A DNA stretch of 64,000 nucleotides, from assembly GCF_031180885.1 (NCBI RefSeq), contig NZ_JAPSLK010000002.1:1-64000 (forward strand), written 5' to 3'. Shown here piece by piece: positions 52,693 to 59,816 of the stretch. The notes beneath the pieces were generated by a model that saw only the letters and a program-made list of their open reading frames with translations, was not told the DNA's origin and searched no databases. Both the position numbers and the translations under genes were made by a program. The stretch is from Saccharothrix sp. (GTDB lineage: Bacteria > Actinomycetota > Actinomycetes > Mycobacteriales > Pseudonocardiaceae). How positions within the stretch are numbered: position 1 is the first letter of the stretch; each line of letters begins with the position of its first letter.

Positions 52693-53556
52693 TCAGATCC
52701 GGCAGGTGTCCAGGGAGCTGACGAGGATGGCGCGCGCGCCGACCTGCCAGAGCTGGTCCATGATGAACGGCGCGTCGTCGCGCGGCACCAGCGACCGGAC
52801 GGCCACCCAGCCCTCGCGGGCCAGCGGGGACACCGTCGGCGACTCGATGCCGGGCACCAGCTTGAACGCCTCTTCCTGCGCCGACACCGGGCAGTCGAAG
52901 TCCAGGATCACGTACCGCCGGGCGATGAGCACGCCCTGGAGCCGCCGGTGCAGGATCTCCACCGAGTGGACCGCGCCCGGCGTCTCGGCCACGGTGTCGC
53001 CCTGGATCAGCACGGCTTCCGACTTCAGGATCGGCTTGCCGAAGGTCTCCAGGCCGGAGGTCTTCAGCGTGATGCCGGTCTCGACGACGTCCGCGATGGC
53101 GTCGGCCACACCCAGTTCGACGGCCGTCTCGACGGCGCCGTCCAGGCGCACCAGCTTGGCCTTGATGCCCTGCTCGGACAGGTACTCCTCGACCAGGTTC
53201 GGGTAGCTGGTGGCGATCCGCCGGCCCTCCAGACCCGCCTGGTCGCTGATGCCGCCGGGCTTGGAGGCGAAGTAGAACGACGCCTTGCCGAAGCCCAGGG
53301 GCAGGATCTCCTTGGCCGACACGGACGAGTCCAGCAGCAGGTCCCGGCCGGTGATGCCGACGTCGAGGGAGCCCTCGCCGACGTAGACGGCGATGTCGCG
53401 CGGGCGCAGGAAAAAGAACTGCACATCATTCGCCGGATCGGCCACGATCAGCTCGCGCCCCGACCGATGGACCCGGTACCCCGCCTCGGCCAGCATTTGC
53501 GCCGCGGGAGCACTCAGGGAGCCCTTGTTGGGCAGGGCGAAGCGAAGAGGAGCCAT
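52693..53556 (-). CDS. hisG: ATP phosphoribosyltransferase (long form)
   Basis: 287 residues, the length of long-form HisG with its C-terminal ACT-like regulatory domain (from about 210). LRFALPNKGSLSAPAAQML, the active-site strand DVGITGRDLLLDS and ADAIADVVETGITLK (PRPP-binding) match the family. It catalyses the first, histidine-inhibited step of histidine synthesis. Many actinobacteria place hisE directly upstream; here the upstream gene is a membrane acyltransferase, so hisE is elsewhere. A strong terminator follows. Confidence 0.95.
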   Translation of the reverse strand: MAPLRFALPNKGSLSAPAAQMLAEAGYRVHRSGRELIVADPANDVQFFFLRPRDIAVYVGEGSLDVGITGRDLLLDSSVSAKEILPLGFGKASFYFASKPGGISDQAGLEGRRIATSYPNLVEEYLSEQGIKAKLVRLDGAVETAVELGVADAIADVVETGITLKTSGLETFGKPILKSEAVLIQGDTVAETPGAVHSVEILHRRLQGVLIARRYVILDFDCPVSAQEEAFKLVPGIESPTVSPLAREGWVAVRSLVPRDDAPFIMDQLWQVGARAILVSSLDTCRI

Positions 53557-53613
53557 GGCGGGCAGTCTCCCACACCGGCCGACGCGCTCTGACCTGGGGC
53601 CGGGCCTCCCACG

Positions 53614-53653
53614 GAATGGGAAGTGAATGGCATTCGAACCATTCGGGAATGGT
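53614..53653. repeat. GAATGG/CCATTC palindrome cluster
   Basis: GAATGG occurs three times in 40 bases, once paired as ACCATTCGGGAATGGT (53638-53653), which touches the stop codon of the acyltransferase. It may end that transcript or act in the hisG upstream region; no T-tract follows. Confidence 0.5.
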
Positions 53654-54780
53654 CAGAAAATACGACCCAATCGCGTGTGCGCGGTCACCACTCGGCCCAA
53701 CGCGAACGACACCGCGATGGCCGCCCCGGCGACCACGAACGCCTTCACCTCGGCGGGCAGCGGCAACGGCCGCGCGGCCACGGCGAGCAGGACCAGCACC
53801 GGTCCCTGCACCACGAACGCCACGAACGCCGACCGGGCCAGGGCGCGGGCGAGTGCGCCGCCACCGGTCAGCCGGCGCTGCGCCAACCCCAGCAACCACA
53901 CCGAACCGCCGACCACCAGCACCGACTCGACCACCGCGAGCAGCAGCGCCTCCCACCGCCACCCGCCCAGGAACGGCCCGGACTGCCCGGACAGGTCCGA
54001 CACCCCGGCCGCCACCGCGACCACCGGCACGGACGCGAGCGCGGCGTACGCCACCACCCGGCTCGTCCGCCACATCCGCTCCGGCACCCGCTCCGCGAGC
54101 CCCGACCGCGCCCCGGCGATGCCCAGCCCGAACAGCGCGACCAACTGCGGCCACCACCAGACGTGCAGGTCCCCCACCTGACCGCTGCGCGCGGGCACCC
54201 ACAGCCGCACCGCGAACGTGGTCACCGCGACCCCGGCGGTCAACGCCGCCAGGTGCCCGGTGGTGATCGTCAGCGGCGTCTCCGAGGGCCGCCCGACCAC
54301 CGCGTAGACCAGCGAGAACAGCAGCAGGATCGCCACGAACCACAGCGACCCGGAGTCCAGCAGCGGGTCCCGGTGGGTGAAGACCCACCACGGCGACACG
54401 TCGTGCCCGGCCGCCCGGTAGGCCACCCACAACGACAGCGGCCACACCACCAGCGCCGACAGCACCCACGGCACGCCCAGGCGCAACAGCCGTTCCCGGA
54501 CGAACCGGCTCCGCCCCTTGCGGGCCAGCGAGCCGGGCGTGAACAGCCCGGACAGCAGGTAGAAGGTGCCCATCAGGAACAGTCCCGACGGTCCGAGGAC
54601 CGCCGCCAGCACGGTTTCCACGCGGGGCGCGAACGTGACCTCGTTGACCTCGTCGTAGGGCCACCCGCCCACGGCGGAGTACCCGAGCAGCGCGTGCCCG
54701 CCGATCACCCAGGCGACGAGCACCACCTTCAGGTTGTCCACCGCGGCCAGTCGCGACCGCTGTTCCACCTGCGCGGTCAT
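53653..54780 (-). CDS. Integral membrane acyltransferase (acyltransferase-3 family)
   Basis: 375 residues with about ten hydrophobic helices. LAAVDNLKVVLVAWVIGGHALL has the catalytic-type His near residue 30, and FYLLSGLFTPGSLARKGRSRFVRERLLRLG the conserved Arg-rich loop of OafA-like enzymes. These transfer acyl groups to cell-surface or secreted sugars and lipids. No glycosyl gene is near, so the acceptor is unknown. Confidence 0.87.
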   Translation of the reverse strand: MTAQVEQRSRLAAVDNLKVVLVAWVIGGHALLGYSAVGGWPYDEVNEVTFAPRVETVLAAVLGPSGLFLMGTFYLLSGLFTPGSLARKGRSRFVRERLLRLGVPWVLSALVVWPLSLWVAYRAAGHDVSPWWVFTHRDPLLDSGSLWFVAILLLFSLVYAVVGRPSETPLTITTGHLAALTAGVAVTTFAVRLWVPARSGQVGDLHVWWWPQLVALFGLGIAGARSGLAERVPERMWRTSRVVAYAALASVPVVAVAAGVSDLSGQSGPFLGGWRWEALLLAVVESVLVVGGSVWLLGLAQRRLTGGGALARALARSAFVAFVVQGPVLVLLAVAARPLPLPAEVKAFVVAGAAIAVSFALGRVVTAHTRLGRIF

Positions 54781-54820
54781 CCCCCCACGGTAGCGCCGGG
54801 GACGTCGCCGGCGTCAGTGC

Positions 54821-55600
54821 TCAAGCGAGTGCTGTGATGGCCTCGACCAGTTCCGGACCGTCGAGCAGGACCGGGTCGTTGTGGTCGGCGCCGGGCACCT
54901 CCACGGTCCGGGCGTGGGCGGCCTCGGCCACGGCGCGGCTCTGCTCCGGCGGCACGATCGTGTCCGCGCTGCCGTAGACGACGGTGACCGGCGCGGTGGT
55001 GCGCGTGACGTGCTCCCGGGTCGGGAAGCGGTCCAGCAGGAGCCACCGCACCGGCAGGTACGGGTAGTGCACGCGGCCCACGTCGGCCAGCGCGGTGAAC
55101 GGCGAGCGCAGCACGAGGCCGGCGGGCGGGTCCTCGGTCGCCAGTTCCGCGACCACCGCCGAGCCCAGGCTCTCGCCGAAGTACACGACCCGGCCGGTGA
55201 GGTGGGCGCGGGCGGCGCGGATGTCGCGGGCCAGGCCCTCCTCGGTGGGCGCGCCCGGGTTGCCGCCGTAGCCCCGGTAGTCCACCAGGAGCACGGACAG
55301 GCCGCGCGCGGTCAGGGCGCGGGCCAGCGGGACGCGCAAAGCCCGGTTGCCCGCGTTGCCCGGCGCGACCAGCACGGTGGCCCGGGCGTCGGCGACCGGG
55401 AAGTGCCACGCGGTCAGCTCCAGGCCGTCGGAGGTGGTCAGGGTGACGTCCCGGCCGCCGGGCAGGACGTCGCCGGCGGACGGCAGCGGCCCGCCGGTCG
55501 GCAGGTAGACGAGCTTGCGCTGGAACGCGAACAGACCGCCGAGCACCACGGCCACGATGGTGACAACCACCGCGGACCGGATCAACACCCGCCTGCGCAC
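54821..55600 (-). CDS. Membrane-anchored alpha/beta hydrolase (BEM46/FrsA-like)
   Basis: 259 residues. One N-terminal hydrophobic helix (SAVVVTIVAVVLGGLFAFQ) anchors an alpha/beta hydrolase with nucleophile GESLGSAVV, oxyanion region VAPGNAGN, Asp in YGSADTIVPP and His in GADHNDP: the triad is complete. The catalytic domain probably faces outside. The substrate is unknown. It lies 40 bases upstream of the acyltransferase on the same strand, so the two may be co-transcribed. Confidence 0.85.
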   Translation of the reverse strand: MRRRVLIRSAVVVTIVAVVLGGLFAFQRKLVYLPTGGPLPSAGDVLPGGRDVTLTTSDGLELTAWHFPVADARATVLVAPGNAGNRALRVPLARALTARGLSVLLVDYRGYGGNPGAPTEEGLARDIRAARAHLTGRVVYFGESLGSAVVAELATEDPPAGLVLRSPFTALADVGRVHYPYLPVRWLLLDRFPTREHVTRTTAPVTVVYGSADTIVPPEQSRAVAEAAHARTVEVPGADHNDPVLLDGPELVEAITALA

Positions 55601-55707
55601 CCGTCCATGATGGGCCGGCCCCGCGTTCCGGCCCGCACAAAAACCATTCGGCCGCGATTGATGGTGAATTCCCCGGAACCCGCCCCGATCCGTTCACCTC
55701 GCCCCAC

Positions 55708-55713
55708 TAACCT
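55708..55713 (+). promoter_or_regulatory. -10 box before the mini-helicase gene
   Basis: TAACCT ends ten bases before ATG 55724 with no ribosome site between, implying a leader of about three or four bases. Confidence 0.4.
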
Positions 55714-55723
55714 GTTTCGCCGA

Positions 55724-57013
55724 ATGGCGGTGAGTGCGGTGGACAGAACCGACGCGTTCCTGAACGGAATCGCTCGCGCGATCGACGCGGACGAGCGCGC
55801 CGCCGTGTCCGCTGCCCGGGTGGAGCCGCCGTACCCGTTCCGGTTGGGGCCGGACGGCAGGTTCGTGGTGACCGGTGCGCACGTGCCCGACGTGGGTGCG
55901 GTGGTGCGGTTGGGCGGTGTGCGCGGCCGGGTGACGCGGGTGGACGTGCGGACGGTGGCGGTCGGCTTCGAACGCCCCGTGAACCCGCCGCTCGCGGGTG
56001 TGCTGGAGCCGGGCGTTCGTTCCTTCGCGCCCCAGCGGGCGGCGTTGACCGCGTTGGGTTCGCACCCGTTGCTCGGGCCGCTGGCGGAGGGTCGGGTGGC
56101 GGCGTTCAGCCCGGCGGCGGACGTTGACGCGGGCCTCGACCCGGATCAGCTCGACGCGTTCCGCCGGGCGCTGGCCGTGCCGGACCTGCTGGTGGTGCTC
56201 GGTGGGCCGGGGAGCGGCAAGACCCGGTTGGCCGAGGCGCTGACCGCCCGCGGGGTGTCCACTGTGGACGATGCGGATCGGTTGAGCCTGCCGGACCTGG
56301 TGGTGCGGCTGGTGCGCGTTGAGCGGGCGGTGCTGCTGGGTGACGCCGCCGGGGGGCTCGCGGTTGTGGCCGCGCGGCTGCCGGAGTGCAACGTCGTGCG
56401 GCTGACCCGGCGGCGGGCGGTGCCGGCGGAGATCGCCGAGTTCTGCGCGCGCCTGGCCGGCCGTCACGTCAACCGGGCCGGCCCGCACGTGCACCGCGAC
56501 GCCGTGTTCGCCGGTCCGCTGGCTTTCGTCGACACCTCCGGCCTGCCCGCGCGGCGGCGTCGGGAACGTCCGGCGAGGCAGCGCGACCGCGGCCGGCCGG
56601 GCTTCTACAACCCGGTCGAGGCGAACCTGCTGGCCCGGCTCGCCGCGCACTACGAGGCCGCCGGCCGCGACTGGGCCGTGGTCGTCCCGTACGCCGCGCA
56701 GGCCGCGGAGGTGACGGCGCGGATCGTGGCGATCGTGGGCGGGGAGGTTCCGGTCCGGCGCAACGTGGGGGCGGAGGACTTCCGGGGCGGTGACCGGCAG
56801 GTGGTGCTCTACGGCTTCACGCGCGACCGGGCGGACCTGCGGCGGACGGGCGCGGCGCTGGCGTCCACCCGGGCCGGCGAGCAGTTGGTGCTGGTCGGCG
56901 ACCTGCCCGCACTGGCCCGCGACTCCCCGGTGCTGACCCTGCCCGAGGCACGCGGCCACGACGAGGTCCTCGCCTCGCTCGCCGCTCTGGACCCGCCGCC
57001 TGGTCTGTCTTAG
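55724..57013 (+). CDS. Compact Upf1-like SF1 helicase-type ATPase
   Basis: 429 residues, far shorter than usual Upf1/DNA2-like helicases. An N-terminal beta-rich part (20-115) is followed by Walker A LGGPGSGKTRLAEAL (about 155), a short VDDAD in place of Walker B, LLGDAAGG in place of the GDxxQ motif III, LTRRRAVPAEIAEF (motif IV-like), YNPVEANLLARL and VVVPYAAQAAEVTARI (motif V region) and ALASTRAGEQLVLVGD (motif VI-like). So the core order is kept but insertions and several key residues are gone. It may be a nucleic-acid-binding ATPase rather than a processive helicase. It is convergent with the response regulator, five bases apart. Confidence 0.7.
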   Translation: MAVSAVDRTDAFLNGIARAIDADERAAVSAARVEPPYPFRLGPDGRFVVTGAHVPDVGAVVRLGGVRGRVTRVDVRTVAVGFERPVNPPLAGVLEPGVRSFAPQRAALTALGSHPLLGPLAEGRVAAFSPAADVDAGLDPDQLDAFRRALAVPDLLVVLGGPGSGKTRLAEALTARGVSTVDDADRLSLPDLVVRLVRVERAVLLGDAAGGLAVVAARLPECNVVRLTRRRAVPAEIAEFCARLAGRHVNRAGPHVHRDAVFAGPLAFVDTSGLPARRRRERPARQRDRGRPGFYNPVEANLLARLAAHYEAAGRDWAVVVPYAAQAAEVTARIVAIVGGEVPVRRNVGAEDFRGGDRQVVLYGFTRDRADLRRTGAALASTRAGEQLVLVGDLPALARDSPVLTLPEARGHDEVLASLAALDPPPGLS

Positions 57014-57018
57014 GCCGT

Positions 57019-57681
57019 TCAGGAGTCGCCAGGCGCGACCAGGCCAGTCTCGTAGGCCGCGATCACCGCCTGCACCCGGTCCCGGAGCCCCAGCTTGGCC
57101 AGGATGCGGGCGATGTGGGTCTTCACCGTCGCCTCGGACAGGTGCAGCCGTCCCGCCAGTTCCGCGTTGCTCAACCCGCGCGCCAGCATCCGCAGCACCT
57201 CCAACTCGCGCGGGGTGAGCGCGGCCAGGTCCCGGTGCACCGCCGCCGCGTCGGTGTCCCGGTGGGCGAACCGCTCCACCAGCCGGCGGGTGATGGTCGG
57301 GGCGAGCAGGGCGTCCCCGGTGCGGACCAGGCGCACCGCGGCCACCAGCTGCTCGGGCGTGACGTCCTTGAGCAGGAACCCGCTCGCCCCGGCGGCCAGC
57401 GCCGCGTACACGTAGTGGTCCAGGTCGAACGTGGTCAGCATGACCACGCGCGGCTCGTCGGGCCGGCCGGTGAGGATGCGGCGGGTGGCCTCCAGGCCGT
57501 CCAGCTCGGGCATCCGGATGTCCATCAGGACCACGTCCGGCTTGGTCCGCCGGACCGCCTCCACCGCCTGCGCCCCGTCCGCCGCCTCGGCCACCACGTC
57601 GATGCCGTCGGCGGACAGGATCATGGTGAACCCGGTGCGGACCAGGACCTGGTCGTCGGCGACCACGACCCGCAGCGTCAC
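57019..57681 (-). CDS. NarL/LuxR-family response regulator
   Basis: 220 residues. Receiver domain: VVVADDQVLVRTGF (acidic pocket), phospho-acceptor Asp in LMDIRMPELDG, Thr in MLTTFD and Lys in LLKDVTP. Output domain: LTPRELEVLRMLARGLSNAEL and LSEATVKTHI, a LuxR helix-turn-helix. It starts with GTG 57681, overlapping the kinase stop, so the pair is co-translated. The divergent ABC transporter genes are the probable target. Confidence 0.93.
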   Translation of the reverse strand: MTLRVVVADDQVLVRTGFTMILSADGIDVVAEAADGAQAVEAVRRTKPDVVLMDIRMPELDGLEATRRILTGRPDEPRVVMLTTFDLDHYVYAALAAGASGFLLKDVTPEQLVAAVRLVRTGDALLAPTITRRLVERFAHRDTDAAAVHRDLAALTPRELEVLRMLARGLSNAELAGRLHLSEATVKTHIARILAKLGLRDRVQAVIAAYETGLVAPGDS

Positions 57682-58964
57682 GTCCCCTCCAGCGGGATCA
57701 GGGCGCGCACCCGGTAGCCGCCGGTCGGGCACGGGCCGGTGTGCAGGGTGCCGCCGTAGACCGAGAGCCGTTCGCGCAGCCCGATCAGGCCGCGCCCGCT
57801 GCCGGCGGTCCCGGTGGGCTTGCCGCCGGTGTCGGCGACCTCGACGGACAGGTGCTCGGGCGTGTACTCGACGGTGACGGTCGCCGTCGCGCCGGAGGCG
57901 TGCTTCACGGTGTTGGTCAGCGCTTCCTGAACCACCCGGTAGGCGGCGAGGCCGACGCCGGAGGGCACCGGCCGGGGCACGCCCTCGACGGTCAGGCCGA
58001 CCGGCATGCCCGCGCCGCGCATCCGTCCCACCAGGTCGTCCAGGCGGTCGATGCCGGGCTGCGGGGCCAGGTCGTCGGCGTGCGGGCCGTCCGGGGTGAG
58101 CAGGCCCATGACGTGCCGCAGCTCGGCCATCGCGGAGCGGCCCGCCGCCTCGACCGCGAGCAGCGCGTCCCGGGCCTGGTCGGGCGCGGAGCCCATGACC
58201 TTGCGGGCCGCGCCGGTCTGGATGACCATCACGCTCACGTTGTGCGTCACCACGTCGTGCAGCTCGCGGGCGATGCGGGCGCGTTCCTGCTCGACGGCCC
58301 GGCGCAGGGCGTCCCGCTGCTCGCGTTCCATGACCGAGAGCCGGGTTCTTCGCTCGTCGGCGCGCAGTTTCCAGGTGCGCAGGCCGTTGGCGGCGACCAC
58401 CAGCGGCACGACCACCAGCAGCGGCACGTACTGGTCGGGCACGGTCGGCAGCACCGGGTGCTCGGGCAGCCACACCGCGAGCACCGCCGGCGGGAGCGAG
58501 GCCATGGTCGCCACCCGGTACGGGCTGTACGCGGCGGCGGTGTAGGCGGCGATCACGACCGCGTAGAACGTCAGCCGCGGCGCGTCCGGCACCAGCAATC
58601 CCACGCCGAGGACCACCCACAGCACGGCCAGCGGGTAGCGGCGGCGGACCACCAGCGCCAACGAGGCGACCAGCGCCACCACCACCGCGCCGAACTCGGC
58701 ACCCTCGTACGCCGACTCCGGCTCGCCCACCAGGGACCCCGGCACCGGCGGCACGGGCGGGAACAGCCCGACCGGCGCGTCGAAGGCGGCGATGTTCACC
58801 GCGAAGTCCAACGCGGCCACGCACAGCACCAGCGCCACCAGCGCGTCGAAGACCAGGCTGCGCCGGCCGGGCCGCGGCAGCGGTCCGCTCGGGCGCGCCA
58901 CCAGGGCCGCCCACGCGCGCAGTCGGTCGATCATCGGCCCATTCTGTCCGACCGGGACCGCCAC
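57678..58964 (-). CDS. Membrane sensor histidine kinase (NarX/DesK-like)
   Basis: 428 residues. About five or six N-terminal helices (30-190) are followed by the HisKA_3 dimerisation helix with phospho-acceptor His in ARIARELHDVVTHNVSVM and an HATPase domain (VVQEALTNTVKHA, GRGLIGLRERL). It phosphorylates the neighbouring response regulator. The GTG at 58964 is preferred because GGAGGGG lies six bases before it; an ATG at 58934 would also start in frame. Membrane-only sensing with no large outside loop suggests detection of membrane-active compounds. Confidence 0.92.
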   Translation of the reverse strand: MAVPVGQNGPMIDRLRAWAALVARPSGPLPRPGRRSLVFDALVALVLCVAALDFAVNIAAFDAPVGLFPPVPPVPGSLVGEPESAYEGAEFGAVVVALVASLALVVRRRYPLAVLWVVLGVGLLVPDAPRLTFYAVVIAAYTAAAYSPYRVATMASLPPAVLAVWLPEHPVLPTVPDQYVPLLVVVPLVVAANGLRTWKLRADERRTRLSVMEREQRDALRRAVEQERARIARELHDVVTHNVSVMVIQTGAARKVMGSAPDQARDALLAVEAAGRSAMAELRHVMGLLTPDGPHADDLAPQPGIDRLDDLVGRMRGAGMPVGLTVEGVPRPVPSGVGLAAYRVVQEALTNTVKHASGATATVTVEYTPEHLSVEVADTGGKPTGTAGSGRGLIGLRERLSVYGGTLHTGPCPTGGYRVRALIPLEGT

Positions 58965-59022
58965 GACACCCCTCCGGAGGTCTCCCCGCCGTAAGACGCT
59001 CGACTACGTCGAACGGATGACA

Positions 59023-59046
59023 CCGCGTCGAGTACACCCGACGCGG
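59023..59046. promoter_or_regulatory. Dyad in the two-component/ABC divergent region
   Basis: CCGCGTCG and CGACGCGG are perfect 8-bp arms eight bases apart, and TCGACTACGTCGA (about 9000-9012 of the 50-kb block, i.e. 59000-59012) is a second palindrome. Both lie between the kinase and ABC transporter genes, the place expected for response-regulator binding. Confidence 0.45.
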
Positions 59047-59129
59047 TACCGGAAATGCCTCCGCCGACCGACGCACCCGCTCCCACCTCAGCCCTAGCGT
59101 CCCCGGGGTTCCGACCTGTGAGGAGAGCG

Positions 59130-59816
59130 ATGTCCACACCCCTGATCGAGCTGCACGCCGTCACCCGCCGGTACGAGAACGGCCCGCCCGCGCTGCGGGA
59201 CGTGTCGCTGACCGTGCGGGAGGGGGAGGCGGTGGCCGTCCTCGGGCCGTCGGGCAGCGGGAAGTCGACCCTGCTGAACCTGGTCGCGGGCCTGGACCGG
59301 CCGGACGAGGGCACGGTGACGGTGGCCGGCACGCGGGTCGACGGCCTGGGCGAGGCGGGCGCGGCGCGGTACCGGCGGACGAAGGTCGGGATGGTGTTCC
59401 AGTTCTTCAACCTGCTGGACGACCTGACCGTGCTGGAGAACGTGGTCCTGCCGGCGCGGTTGGCCGGGATGCGCCGGGCCGCGGCCAGGCGGCGGGCTCA
59501 CGAGTTGCTGGAGCACCTGGGAATCGCCCGGCACTCCGCCGCCCACCCGGCGCGGCTGTCCGGCGGGGAGCGGCAGCGGGTGGCGGTGGCGCGGGCGCTG
59601 ATGAACCGGCCGCCGCTGCTGCTGGCCGACGAGCCGACCGGTGCTCTGGACAGCGCGTCCGGTGCGGATGTCGCGGATCTGTTGATGGAGCTGAACGGCG
59701 AGGGCCAGACCGTGGTGGTGGTGACGCATGACTTGGAGTTGGCGCGCCGGTGCACCAGCCGGACCGTGCGGTTGGTGGATGGTCGGGTGGCTATGGACGA
59801 GGTGACGGTCCGGTGA
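59130..59816 (+). CDS. LolD/MacB-type ABC transporter ATP-binding protein
   Basis: 228 residues. Walker A GPSGSGKSTLLNLV, signature LSGGERQRVAVARAL, Walker B LLLADEPTGALD and His-loop VVVVTHDLELA are complete and of the LolD/MacB/FtsE group, which work with FtsX-like permeases by mechanotransmission. An AGGAGAG site precedes the ATG. The permease start overlaps the stop (GTGA). Confidence 0.93.
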   Translation: MSTPLIELHAVTRRYENGPPALRDVSLTVREGEAVAVLGPSGSGKSTLLNLVAGLDRPDEGTVTVAGTRVDGLGEAGAARYRRTKVGMVFQFFNLLDDLTVLENVVLPARLAGMRRAAARRRAHELLEHLGIARHSAAHPARLSGGERQRVAVARALMNRPPLLLADEPTGALDSASGADVADLLMELNGEGQTVVVVTHDLELARRCTSRTVRLVDGRVAMDEVTVR

